Virus record (IMG/VR): IMGVR_UViG_3300021598_000740
Location: 1 to 48,693 of that record
DNA length: 48,693 bases
DNA from: a virus
Direction: 5' to 3' (one strand)
Numbering within the stretch: position 1 is the first letter of the stretch; every line of letters begins with the position of its first letter. Below the pieces are notes generated by a model. The model saw only the letters and a list, made by a program, of their open reading frames with translations. It was not told the DNA's origin and searched no databases. Below, in pieces: positions 19,110-27,634 of the stretch. The position numbers and the translations under genes were made by a program.

Positions 19110-19338
19110 CAATATCTTTTTCTTTTATTAGTGATAAGTCAATACAAGATCCCCCAACATCTCTTTTACCTAATTCATATTCACCTATATAATCTGCCAA
19201 AGTAACCTCTAATTCTAAAGGAGTAACACCATTATAGTTCACTAAATTTAATACACCGTTTGAGCCACTACTGTTTATTACACCAGATATTGCACTTCCT
19301 GATTTAAATCTATATTGTAAAAATGTAGGATCCTCCAA
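19096..19338 (-). CDS. Small structural-operon protein (80 aa), TTG start
   Basis: The 80-aa product begins with TTG at 19338, six bases after the stop of the 507-aa gene, and overlaps the following gene. No ATG is available between the last upstream in-frame stop (near 19395) and 19338, so either TTG or a rarer start is used, or the protein is made by coupled re-initiation. The sequence (SGSAISGVINSSGSNGVLNL, then YNGVTPLELEVTLADYIGEY) reads as a beta-rich small domain. The family is unknown. Confidence 0.55.
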   Translation of the reverse strand: MEDPTFLQYRFKSGSAISGVINSSGSNGVLNLVNYNGVTPLELEVTLADYIGEYELGKRDVGGSCIDLSLIKEKDIDDVC

Positions 19339-19343
19339 TAATT

Positions 19344-20867
19344 TTAAAAATTTATTCTGTTGTACGTTTCCAACATCCGATGAACAGTTATATTATATTT
19401 ATCCACAATAGATTGTAAATCTACTATTGGATTTATATAGTTCATAAATTCTTTAATTTGAATTAAATTAAATGGTGAATAAATGTAACCCTCTTTTTTA
19501 TTTTCTTGTGTAGAATCAATACTATTTAATTTCTCTCTATAAACTGTATTGACTCTATGATATATGATTTCTAATCTTCTTTCTAGTAATTCAGACTCAT
19601 TATATTCAACAATATCCCCATCAAATACATCATCTGATTCATCAATGTTTTCAAAATATGTTGAACCATTATAATTCGTATCTCCGTAAGATCTAATATT
19701 ATAATTTATATTAGTATTATTCTCTAAAAGATAACCTGCAGAAATTTTAGTCCAAAATCTAGTGTTAAAAGGAATTTGTAAATTTTTTTGTTTATTTAAC
19801 CAATACTGTGTTGATATATTTCCTGAAGATGTGTCATTATCATTTTTTATAATTGTAAGATATAATTCTGTTAAAGGTCTATTTAAATTATCGACTAAAC
19901 CAGTAATATTAATATCTTTTTTAAAGTTAAACGCCGCAACATTATCATCAAAATAGGTAACTCCATACGCTGCAGGATATAAATCATAATCTTTATAGTC
20001 TGAACTAGTTAATGATTTAAATTGTCTAACATAATATGACGAAGGTTTATCTTTAACTACCCTTTTTACTGTACTTACACCAATCGTAAAACTTATATCG
20101 TTAGGATCAACATCAATTACAAAATTTCTAAGTTTATTATCATTAGTTTCGTTACCTAATTTAAATACTCTATAGAATTTTGAGTTAAGGTTTAATGTAT
20201 TATTTGATGTATTATCAGTAAATTTTAATAAACTAATCCTATCTCCCTCAATTAACCCATGATTCATCGCAGTTCTAAATCCCGTATAATTTCTACCATT
20301 TAATTTAATTAAAAATTTTTCAATAATAGGGATACCATCTTTTAATGAAACATTTGTATTATTTTTTACTAAAACAATATCTTTAGTTTTAAATGGGTAT
20401 GTTATTTTAATCAAAAAATTTTGTGTACCATCACTATCTAAAAAATTTAATCTATCATATCCCGGATCAAATGGGAAAAATTCACACAATGCACTTTTAT
20501 TATCATTAAACTGTAATGCAGTCTGATCAAGTTCATCATTAAAATACCCTACCCAACCATTCTTTTCAAAAATACTACTACTTAATATTGTCTTACTAAC
20601 AACATTATTTTTATCATCTTTATATATCTTAACATTTTTATTAAACAAAGGATTACTTATTACGGGTTTTACTACACCATAAAATCTGTATATATTACTT
20701 TCTTTTCGTTCCTTTTCAAATTGTTCATATTGACTTACTGTAGTATCTACATCATTCAATGGTATAGGTTTAGTAATATTTTCTATACCTAATTGAATTT
20801 GTGTGTCTACATTAACGTTATTTGGTAATCTAGAGCTATTTAATAATATTTTTTTAGTTTCTTCCAT
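19344..20867 (-). CDS. Structural protein of unknown function (507 aa)
   Basis: The 507-aa product starts with ATG (MEETKKILLNSSRLPNNVNV). Its aromatic- and Asn-rich central part resembles phage baseplate proteins in composition. The C-terminal ~100 residues are helical (ESELLERRLEIIYHRVNTVY and later IKEFMNYINPIVDLQSIVDK). No family is recognised. It lies 15 bases downstream of the 1326-aa gene and 5 bases upstream of the 80-aa gene in one operon. A role in the baseplate is inferred from this context. Confidence 0.7.
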   Translation of the reverse strand: MEETKKILLNSSRLPNNVNVDTQIQLGIENITKPIPLNDVDTTVSQYEQFEKERKESNIYRFYGVVKPVISNPLFNKNVKIYKDDKNNVVSKTILSSSIFEKNGWVGYFNDELDQTALQFNDNKSALCEFFPFDPGYDRLNFLDSDGTQNFLIKITYPFKTKDIVLVKNNTNVSLKDGIPIIEKFLIKLNGRNYTGFRTAMNHGLIEGDRISLLKFTDNTSNNTLNLNSKFYRVFKLGNETNDNKLRNFVIDVDPNDISFTIGVSTVKRVVKDKPSSYYVRQFKSLTSSDYKDYDLYPAAYGVTYFDDNVAAFNFKKDINITGLVDNLNRPLTELYLTIIKNDNDTSSGNISTQYWLNKQKNLQIPFNTRFWTKISAGYLLENNTNINYNIRSYGDTNYNGSTYFENIDESDDVFDGDIVEYNESELLERRLEIIYHRVNTVYREKLNSIDSTQENKKEGYIYSPFNLIQIKEFMNYINPIVDLQSIVDKYNITVHRMLETYNRINF

Positions 20868-20882
20868 ATATCTAAAATATAA

Positions 20883-23800
20883 TTATTTTTTAATTTGTTT
20901 TACTAAAGTCTCACCTAAACAAGTTTTATAAACAGTGAAATTATTTTCAGTACCACTATTAATATTAGGTGTATTATTAACATTACTATCTACTTTATTA
21001 TTTGATGCCCCTATACCTTTAAGTGTAGTCGCACTTATTTTATCCGCAAAGAATAAAGAAACTGTTTTATGTAAAGTAGTTTTTCCGGGTACTAATCCAA
21101 AATAAAGGTAATATGGTGTTTGTATCCTATTAAATGTAATACCATAAATATCTTCATCACCATTTACATCATCATTTACTAAATCAACACCATTACCGTA
21201 AGCGGTTTGACCAAAATTAATTGTTTGTGATCCATTAGGGTAATTAATAAATGTTGATGTTTGACCAGGTGCTAAACCATAAAAATAGTCTGAAGTATTA
21301 TTTGTGTTTCTATATCCACAAGCGTCTCCAGGTATAAATGAATCACCATCATTATATTCTGATAATATATATTCACCATCTAATTTATAATAAAGTGGTG
21401 CACCATCAGATAAGGATATTGATGGGTAAGTTTGATAATTGTTATCGAATTCGATTGATCCTGGTCTACTGTGATGAAAATTTAAATTAGGTGATTTATA
21501 TCCGTTAAAACGTTTACAAAAATATTGTCTAACTTCTTCATCATGTTCAAATCTTAAAAAACAATTACCTATTTCGATACCAATATCATTAGTATCTATC
21601 ATACTCACACCTAATTGCGACTGATTAACAGTTGCCGCAATATTACTACATACTGTACTAAAACAAGAGAATTCTACATAAGCTCTAAGATTTAATGAAA
21701 TGTCTTTTCTATCATCAAATTTTAAAATAGGTTTATATGTACTACCATTAGTGTATGATTGTTTTTGACCAATACTATATTTAATTTCTTCATAACTCAC
21801 ATTAAATGTTGTGGTTGGTATGGATTCTAAAATAAATGGGACATCATCTATATCACAATAAACACTACTACCCAATTCCATTATAGTTGTAGGTAACATC
21901 AAATTTGCCTTATATTCTATTTTATTAAATTTAACATCTGAATTAGAAATGTATGGGGTATAATATATTTCATTTTCTGACCAACTAATTAAACCATGTT
22001 TAACAATTTGAGTATATTGTTCATATTTTGCTTTATCATATACACAAGGTGCAATACCATTAGAACCACAATCAGGTTCACAAGTATATTCTGGACAAAC
22101 GTTGCTTTCTCCACCAGTACCACCTTCACTTGTAGGTTCGTTGAACTTGTCGAAACCACTCGTTTCTGGCACAAACTCGTCTTTCACACCTCCCACACTA
22201 ACCGTTGTACAATCTAAAGAAGTTTTAAAATATTCTTTTCTTTCTATCATTCTAGTGTTGTCACATATATTTCTATGGTGACCATGACCACCAATGTTTT
22301 CCCAAGAAGTTGTTCCGTTAGGATCAACACTTTCTACATATTCTGGTTTACCATGTTCCCCTGGAACTTCTCTATCTTTTATTTCGTAAGGAATACCTTG
22401 ACTATTAAACGTATTTTGAAATGACGCAAACGTATCAAATTTTATCACACACCCATCAAAAGAACTAGTATTACCTTTAAATTCTAATTCTTTAACTGCC
22501 AAATTTAAGTTAGGTGTTTGGAGATCATTTTCTTCTGTCCCATACCAATCAGTAACTCTTCTACCTTTTATTTTTGCAGTACACCCATTTACTGTTATTC
22601 TAGGATTTGCGAACACAATGGATTTTATTTTAATTCTCCACTGATTAAAAGTAGGATTACCTTGAAAATTACTACTATTACCTCTTTCTCTACAATCGAA
22701 ATCACAAAATTTATCTTTTTTAATTTGTCCAAATTTTCTTTTAGATTTTTTTAATTTATATTTTCTTTTAATTAATGGGAAATAAAGTGAACCACCAACC
22801 CAATCATTATAAAAATCAAACTTAAGCATCCTTAAAAATACTGCAACTGGTTCCATGACACATGATACCCAATCTTTTATACCTGGTGTTTGTATACCAC
22901 CACAATTTTTACAAGAGAAAGGTCTTACATATGGTGAATTACACCCACTGTTGTCACCAAATGGTGTTTTTATTAAAGTTATTATATAATTTTTGCCTTC
23001 ATCAGAACATTTTAAAGGTATTAAAGGCACTTTAACACAACACGTACGACAACAAGGTATATAGTCAGGTGGACCATCTTTTGCAGGTATGTTTTCAATT
23101 GCATTATTACTATAACAACCTTCTGCCCAATTATACGGACAACAACTATGTTTATCATTTGTACAAATATTTTTACAAAATCTACATAAGAGAGGACTAA
23201 AAATACATTTATAATCGATTGTTATCCAAACTTTAAAGGTGAAGGCAACAAAATCGATATTCCAATCAAGACCAAATCCGACAGGTATTTTTATAGAACA
23301 TATTGCAGTAATTAAACCATTAATAATATTAAGAATACCATTTAAGAAACCCACAACATGCCCAAATAATGTTAATAATAAACATATTATAGTATATATC
23401 GGATTTAGATTTATATCTATTCTATTTGTTGGAAATTTATTTACACCTTCAGCATTTAATATATCTTTAATACCAATAAATCCTCTAGCCTCATCATTTT
23501 GTATTTTTTGCATTCTACCGATATACTGTTTAACGGTATACACTTTTTTCCATCTAAATGGATAAAATTCTTCTAAGTAGTTATATTGATTTCTTAAATC
23601 AGTCGCATAAGGTGTTCCTGTCGTTATAGTAGATAATTGTTTATTTATTGTAAAATCTTGACTATTTTTTAAATCTTTTGAACTATATTCACCAAAATTG
23701 AAGTTGTTGTTTGTATTTGGAACTAAGAATTTCGCCCTTTGTCTTAATCTTTGGTCATTTGTTGTTGCATCCATAGATATTCTGAATCTATAATCACCTT

Positions 23801-24863
23801 CAGTTGCAACACCTTTTATACCATCAGGAGAAGGAACTAAATTACCAAATTCGTCAGTAACAACTTTTCTTATATTCATAGGAACTAATAAAGACCAGTT
23901 ACCATTTTCATCTATTCCATTACCCTTAAAACTATATCTTTCTATTGTACCATCTACGGTTCTTCTAATTGCTTCTACATTACCAGGACCTGTGACAACT
24001 TCATTCATTTTACCCATTTCTCTGGCAGGTTTACAATTCTTATTTAAAGAATCTTTTTCGTCATCAGTAAAAACACTACCCATAAAAATTGCAGTAGGGG
24101 TTAATTCTAAATTATTAATAGAAATATCATATCTATTAATACCTAACGCATTACCCACACTTAAACTATCACACCAGTAAGGTTCAACTCTAACAGGTAT
24201 ATTTTCAGAAAAAATTTGTGGTAAACTATCTAAATTATTAGACGATTTAAATTTAAACCTATCTTTAAATAAGTCATCACTATATCCTTGTTCAATCAAT
24301 TCAAATGGTCTAACCGATAAAAAACCAATATCACTTACATCCATATCATAATGTAAGAAATGATCCCCTACAGGTACACCAAATAAAATATAATCACCTG
24401 CCTCATTGGTTGTAGTAGTATATTTATAATACTTTTCATAAATTTCTAAAGTAGTATTATTATCTAATACTTCTCTTTTCTTTGGAAAAGTCCCAACAGG
24501 AGTATGATCTAATGTTTGTTGGTTTTTTGGTAATACATTATATCGTATACCATTTTTGTTTTTTTGATCAGGAAATGGTTCTGTATATGGATATATTGCA
24601 GATTTAACTGGATCACTCAAATCGACTTCATCTACAGGTACAAATATAGATACCCTAACATTTGGTACACCAAACCCATTATTTATAATGACTCTACCCG
24701 CAATTACACCATATTCAGCACAAAAACTTTGGTAGTCATCGTTTTGAGATATTTTTAAACTTAATATTTCTAAATGATCGTAGTTCTGATTAAGATCAAC
24801 ATTAACTTTTAAATATCCATTATCATTACCTGGTGTTGTCCTAATTCTAAATGATTTAGACAT
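20883..24863 (-). CDS. Large tail/baseplate protein with transthyretin-like domain and hydrophobic Cys-rich core (1326 aa)
   Basis: Residues ~52-175 look like a carboxypeptidase-regulatory/transthyretin-like beta-sandwich: GVIAGRVIINNGFGVPNVRV, then TTNEAGDYILFGVPVGDHFL. Such domains commonly decorate phage and surface proteins. Residues ~485-550 are unusually hydrophobic (IICLLLTLFGHVVGFLNGIL and following). About 16 cysteines follow within ~110 residues (CRFCKNIC, SCCPYNW, PCCRTCC and others), suggesting disulphides or a metal cluster. The C-terminal half is beta-rich. A 141-aa membrane protein is encoded just upstream. I infer a baseplate or tail-tip component; the hydrophobic stretch could be a buried core or a membrane-interacting element. 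Confidence 0.65.
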   Translation of the reverse strand: MSKSFRIRTTPGNDNGYLKVNVDLNQNYDHLEILSLKISQNDDYQSFCAEYGVIAGRVIINNGFGVPNVRVSIFVPVDEVDLSDPVKSAIYPYTEPFPDQKNKNGIRYNVLPKNQQTLDHTPVGTFPKKREVLDNNTTLEIYEKYYKYTTTTNEAGDYILFGVPVGDHFLHYDMDVSDIGFLSVRPFELIEQGYSDDLFKDRFKFKSSNNLDSLPQIFSENIPVRVEPYWCDSLSVGNALGINRYDISINNLELTPTAIFMGSVFTDDEKDSLNKNCKPAREMGKMNEVVTGPGNVEAIRRTVDGTIERYSFKGNGIDENGNWSLLVPMNIRKVVTDEFGNLVPSPDGIKGVATEGDYRFRISMDATTNDQRLRQRAKFLVPNTNNNFNFGEYSSKDLKNSQDFTINKQLSTITTGTPYATDLRNQYNYLEEFYPFRWKKVYTVKQYIGRMQKIQNDEARGFIGIKDILNAEGVNKFPTNRIDINLNPIYTIICLLLTLFGHVVGFLNGILNIINGLITAICSIKIPVGFGLDWNIDFVAFTFKVWITIDYKCIFSPLLCRFCKNICTNDKHSCCPYNWAEGCYSNNAIENIPAKDGPPDYIPCCRTCCVKVPLIPLKCSDEGKNYIITLIKTPFGDNSGCNSPYVRPFSCKNCGGIQTPGIKDWVSCVMEPVAVFLRMLKFDFYNDWVGGSLYFPLIKRKYKLKKSKRKFGQIKKDKFCDFDCRERGNSSNFQGNPTFNQWRIKIKSIVFANPRITVNGCTAKIKGRRVTDWYGTEENDLQTPNLNLAVKELEFKGNTSSFDGCVIKFDTFASFQNTFNSQGIPYEIKDREVPGEHGKPEYVESVDPNGTTSWENIGGHGHHRNICDNTRMIERKEYFKTSLDCTTVSVGGVKDEFVPETSGFDKFNEPTSEGGTGGESNVCPEYTCEPDCGSNGIAPCVYDKAKYEQYTQIVKHGLISWSENEIYYTPYISNSDVKFNKIEYKANLMLPTTIMELGSSVYCDIDDVPFILESIPTTTFNVSYEEIKYSIGQKQSYTNGSTYKPILKFDDRKDISLNLRAYVEFSCFSTVCSNIAATVNQSQLGVSMIDTNDIGIEIGNCFLRFEHDEEVRQYFCKRFNGYKSPNLNFHHSRPGSIEFDNNYQTYPSISLSDGAPLYYKLDGEYILSEYNDGDSFIPGDACGYRNTNNTSDYFYGLAPGQTSTFINYPNGSQTINFGQTAYGNGVDLVNDDVNGDEDIYGITFNRIQTPYYLYFGLVPGKTTLHKTVSLFFADKISATTLKGIGASNNKVDSNVNNTPNINSGTENNFTVYKTCLGETLVKQIKK
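22135..22157. repeat. Imperfect palindrome resembling dispersed Bacteroidetes REP-type sequence
   Basis: Within the 1326-aa gene the plus strand reads GGTTCGTTGAACTTGTCGAA followed by ACC, an imperfect inverted repeat in a locally GC-richer patch. Its core (TCGACAAGTTCAAC on the minus strand) resembles a palindromic repeat common in Bacteroidetes chromosomes. It is kept in frame as GFDKFNEP. Confidence 0.35.
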
Positions 24864-24884
24864 ATTAGTATCATTTTATTTTTA

Positions 24885-25310
24885 TTATTTTTTATTTTCC
24901 TTACCATTAAAAATTTCTATATCATTAAAATTCACATCATCTTCAGATTTTTCATCATATGAAATATTTTCACCAAATTGTTTTTCACGTTTTTTTATTT
25001 CTTTATTATACTTAAATTTTCCATACACATTTAAGATTCCAGTAAAAAAGTTAAAAAACTTTTTTCTGACTTTCGGTAAAGATTTAGGTAAAAAGAAAGT
25101 TAGAAAAACCTGACCAATTAAAACTAAAAGAATAAGTGGTAATGCAATACTGATTACAAAAAATGCAATAACTTTAAAAAAGAAATTGCCATTATAATCC
25201 CCTTTTTGAATTTCCTCAGAAATTAAATTCATACTAAAACCATTTCCTTTATTTTGTTTTTCACTGTTGTTAGATTTTTGATTTTTTTGTTTACACGTTT
25301 TACATTCCAT
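24885..25310 (-). CDS. Small membrane protein in the tail operon (141 aa)
   Basis: The 141-aa protein has a short N-terminal region with a CxxC pair (MECKTCKQKN) and a hydrophilic stretch to residue ~40. One long, strongly hydrophobic segment follows (about 43-74, FFKVIAFFVISIALPLILLV and onward), then a basic and finally acidic C-terminal tail. One or two membrane passes are likely. There is no cleavable signal sequence. It lies between the gp6-like wedge gene and the 1326-aa gene. A holin-like, tail-chaperone or membrane-anchoring role is possible, and the sequence does not decide between them. Confidence 0.7.
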   Translation of the reverse strand: MECKTCKQKNQKSNNSEKQNKGNGFSMNLISEEIQKGDYNGNFFFKVIAFFVISIALPLILLVLIGQVFLTFFLPKSLPKVRKKFFNFFTGILNVYGKFKYNKEIKKREKQFGENISYDEKSEDDVNFNDIEIFNGKENKK

Positions 25311-25358
25311 AATTTTATTTTTTTATTAAAACTAATTATATTTTTAAAAAAGTAATTA

Positions 25359-27188
25359 CTATGAAGTAGAAATAGTGATTTTAATATCTTTATTTGGATA
25401 TTTAATTTCGAACATCGCATTTGGAGCACCAAATAAAGTATATCTACCTAACAAATCTATTTGTCTAGTTGTATCATCGATATATGGTTGAGCAATCTCG
25501 TTTAATGAATATTTACCATTTTCATTTACTTTATTATAAACTCTAAGATCAGTAACATTTAATACACCTGCAACATTATTGATATTTTCAACTAATTGTG
25601 ATAGATATACATTATCACCCATATGCCACTTATTTATATCAAAATATTGTGTTACTGATGAAATTACACCTGATATCACCTCACCTTTTGGTACCGCTTT
25701 ATCTGCGAAAACATCTATTTCAAAACCTAAATTAATTACCCTACCATTTTTCACAGTAACATAATCATTTATCATCCTAAAATCCGCTAAATAATCTGCA
25801 ATATTCTGTTTTAGTGTTGATGTGGATTCTGTTGTAAGTTTACTACTAGAATCTAACGCTAAAATGTAAACATTGATTTTATTTCTTTCTTCCCACACAC
25901 CAGTTCTAAAAGGTACACCAAATTTACCTGGCATAAGTGGTATTCTACTTTGGTAATCTTTGATTGTTACACACCTATTTTGTGCAGAAAAATTATATCT
26001 AACTAAATTTCTTATTTCTTCTACTGATGGTTCTTCTTTACCACCTAAAGCAGGAATAGGATTATTAACTGTAATACTATTTTTTATAATTCTATTTAAA
26101 TTATTATCATCACCATTGACGATTACACCTGTAGTCCCCAAAGATGTGATGGTATTAGGTCCAATATTAGAATCTTCTCCACCACCTATTCTATATCTAA
26201 CATACATTGTATTATTAGTTTGTGGAATCTCACCCAAAGATAAATTATTTACTACTTTACCTATTCTTTCAATTTGTCCTCTACAACCAACAAAATCATT
26301 TAATTCGGAAATATCTGTATCACCAGCACCAAATATGATTTTACAGAAACCATTATCAGTATATTCTTGTATAAATCTTTTTGGGGCATTTTTCCATTTA
26401 CCGACTACTACACCAGATCTATCTGAAACGGCATTTTCATCCTCAATATATATTTCACCTTGTGCCAATGCAGGAACTTCATACCAACTTAAATCAAAAT
26501 TAGAAAATTCGTCTTCTGTTGGGTTATTTACAAAATTTGTACCTTCCTTAGTTATAATATTTTCTATCGACAATACGTTATCTTCTGGTAAGATTATTTC
26601 TAAAAATGGTCTATAATCTTCTCTACCCAATACTTTTTTATATATTTTTGTGATACCATTTAACATAATTTCTCTTTTAGTAAGAGAATAATTTTGTATA
26701 ATACCACTCCCATCTATGTTTGGAATCACCAATCTATTAGGGATACCTCCTGTCGTAAACGGAGATGCGAAATCACAGTCTTCCTGTAATTCAAATATTT
26801 TACCCGCACCAGTTGCTTGTGACCCTTTTAGTATTTTTGGAGCATAACTTATATCAAATGTATCACCATTTACAGGTATATTAGTTACTGTCCAATCAAC
26901 GATAGTTATACTAGGTCTTTTACCTGGTACATTTAAACCGAATGTTCTTGCCAGTTCTAATAATGAAGATCTTTCTTGTGCGTAATTTATTTGAGTCTCA
27001 TTAAACATTCTATCGGTATGGAATGATAACATATCCCCAACCGCAGCGTTTAACTCTAATAACATCATACCGACAGAAGCGTCATTAAAATCTGAAAATA
27101 TTTCTGGATAATATTTTTGTATGAATTCTATAAGTTGTAATCTTACATCTGAGAAATTACGTGCATTATAATCTATTTTCTTTGCCAT
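25359..27188 (-). CDS. Baseplate wedge protein, gp6/baseplate J-like
   Basis: The 609-aa protein shows the N-terminal signature of the T4 gp6/baseplate J family: IQKYYPEIFSDFNDASVGMM (~24-42), then LLELNAAVGDMLSFHTDR (~43-60) and MFNETQ. gp6 forms the ring of wedge dimers that holds the baseplate together. The length is close to T4 gp6 (660 aa). The stop codon of gp25 lies 2 bases upstream of its ATG, and the gp25-gp6 order is shared with T4-like phages, which supports the call. The C-terminal half contains the family's beta-rich repeats and is less recognisable. Confidence 0.85.
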   Translation of the reverse strand: MAKKIDYNARNFSDVRLQLIEFIQKYYPEIFSDFNDASVGMMLLELNAAVGDMLSFHTDRMFNETQINYAQERSSLLELARTFGLNVPGKRPSITIVDWTVTNIPVNGDTFDISYAPKILKGSQATGAGKIFELQEDCDFASPFTTGGIPNRLVIPNIDGSGIIQNYSLTKREIMLNGITKIYKKVLGREDYRPFLEIILPEDNVLSIENIITKEGTNFVNNPTEDEFSNFDLSWYEVPALAQGEIYIEDENAVSDRSGVVVGKWKNAPKRFIQEYTDNGFCKIIFGAGDTDISELNDFVGCRGQIERIGKVVNNLSLGEIPQTNNTMYVRYRIGGGEDSNIGPNTITSLGTTGVIVNGDDNNLNRIIKNSITVNNPIPALGGKEEPSVEEIRNLVRYNFSAQNRCVTIKDYQSRIPLMPGKFGVPFRTGVWEERNKINVYILALDSSSKLTTESTSTLKQNIADYLADFRMINDYVTVKNGRVINLGFEIDVFADKAVPKGEVISGVISSVTQYFDINKWHMGDNVYLSQLVENINNVAGVLNVTDLRVYNKVNENGKYSLNEIAQPYIDDTTRQIDLLGRYTLFGAPNAMFEIKYPNKDIKITISTS

Positions 27189-27190
27189 AA

Positions 27191-27574
27191 TTAGAATGTT
27201 AAAGTTATTGTATCTGTACTAGTGAAAGTTCCTTCTGTAACAGTATAGGTTAATTCCACAATTATTAATTCTTCGATATCATCATTTCTAAATGATATGT
27301 CATTTATGATTAAATTAGGTATATATAATTTAATTGTATCATTTAAATTATCTCTAATTTGTTCATGTGTGATTGAATCATTTGGTTCAAAAATGTATTT
27401 TTTTAAATCACTACCAAAATCAGGGAGATATAACCTTTCACCTTTATTAGTTAAAAGTAGATGTAATAAATCCGCCCTAATAGCGTCTTTATCTGTTTTA
27501 TTCATCTGAAAATAAAACCCATTATCACCATCCCTAAAAGGGAAATCAATATTTATATACCTAGTCTTTGCCAT
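27191..27574 (-). CDS. Baseplate wedge protein, gp25-like
   Basis: The 127-aa product matches the small gp25/IraD-like family, which locks the inner baseplate to the first sheath ring. Visible features are the FPFRDGDNG start, ADLLHLLLTNKGERLYLPDF near residues 34-53, GSDLKKYIFEP, and a closing beta-strand pair (IEELIIVELTYTV). The older name 'gp25-like lysozyme' does not mean enzyme activity, and no catalytic motif is evident. It is directly followed by the gp6-like gene. A variant of the recurrent upstream motif lies just before its ATG. Confidence 0.9.
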   Translation of the reverse strand: MAKTRYINIDFPFRDGDNGFYFQMNKTDKDAIRADLLHLLLTNKGERLYLPDFGSDLKKYIFEPNDSITHEQIRDNLNDTIKLYIPNLIINDISFRNDDIEELIIVELTYTVTEGTFTSTDTITLTF

Positions 27575-27576
27575 AT

Positions 27577-27588
27577 GTATATAAATAT
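27577..27588 (-). promoter_or_regulatory. Variant of the recurrent ATATTTAT motif before the gp25-like gene
   Basis: On the minus strand ATATTTATATAC lies two bases upstream of the ATG at 27574. It deviates in the last bases from the exact motif. Confidence 0.35.
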
Positions 27589-27634
27589 TATACTATAAAA
27601 TTTTTGAAAAGAAATATTAAAATAATAAATATTA

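Noticed and set aside
25960-26616. A 218-codon open frame on the plus strand
   Set aside because: It is fully antisense to the well-supported gp6-like gene, has low-complexity Leu/Ile/Ser-rich content and shows no motif.
27191-27574. Lysozyme activity for the gp25-like protein
   Set aside because: The family's old name suggests it, but no catalytic residues are seen and gp25 acts structurally.
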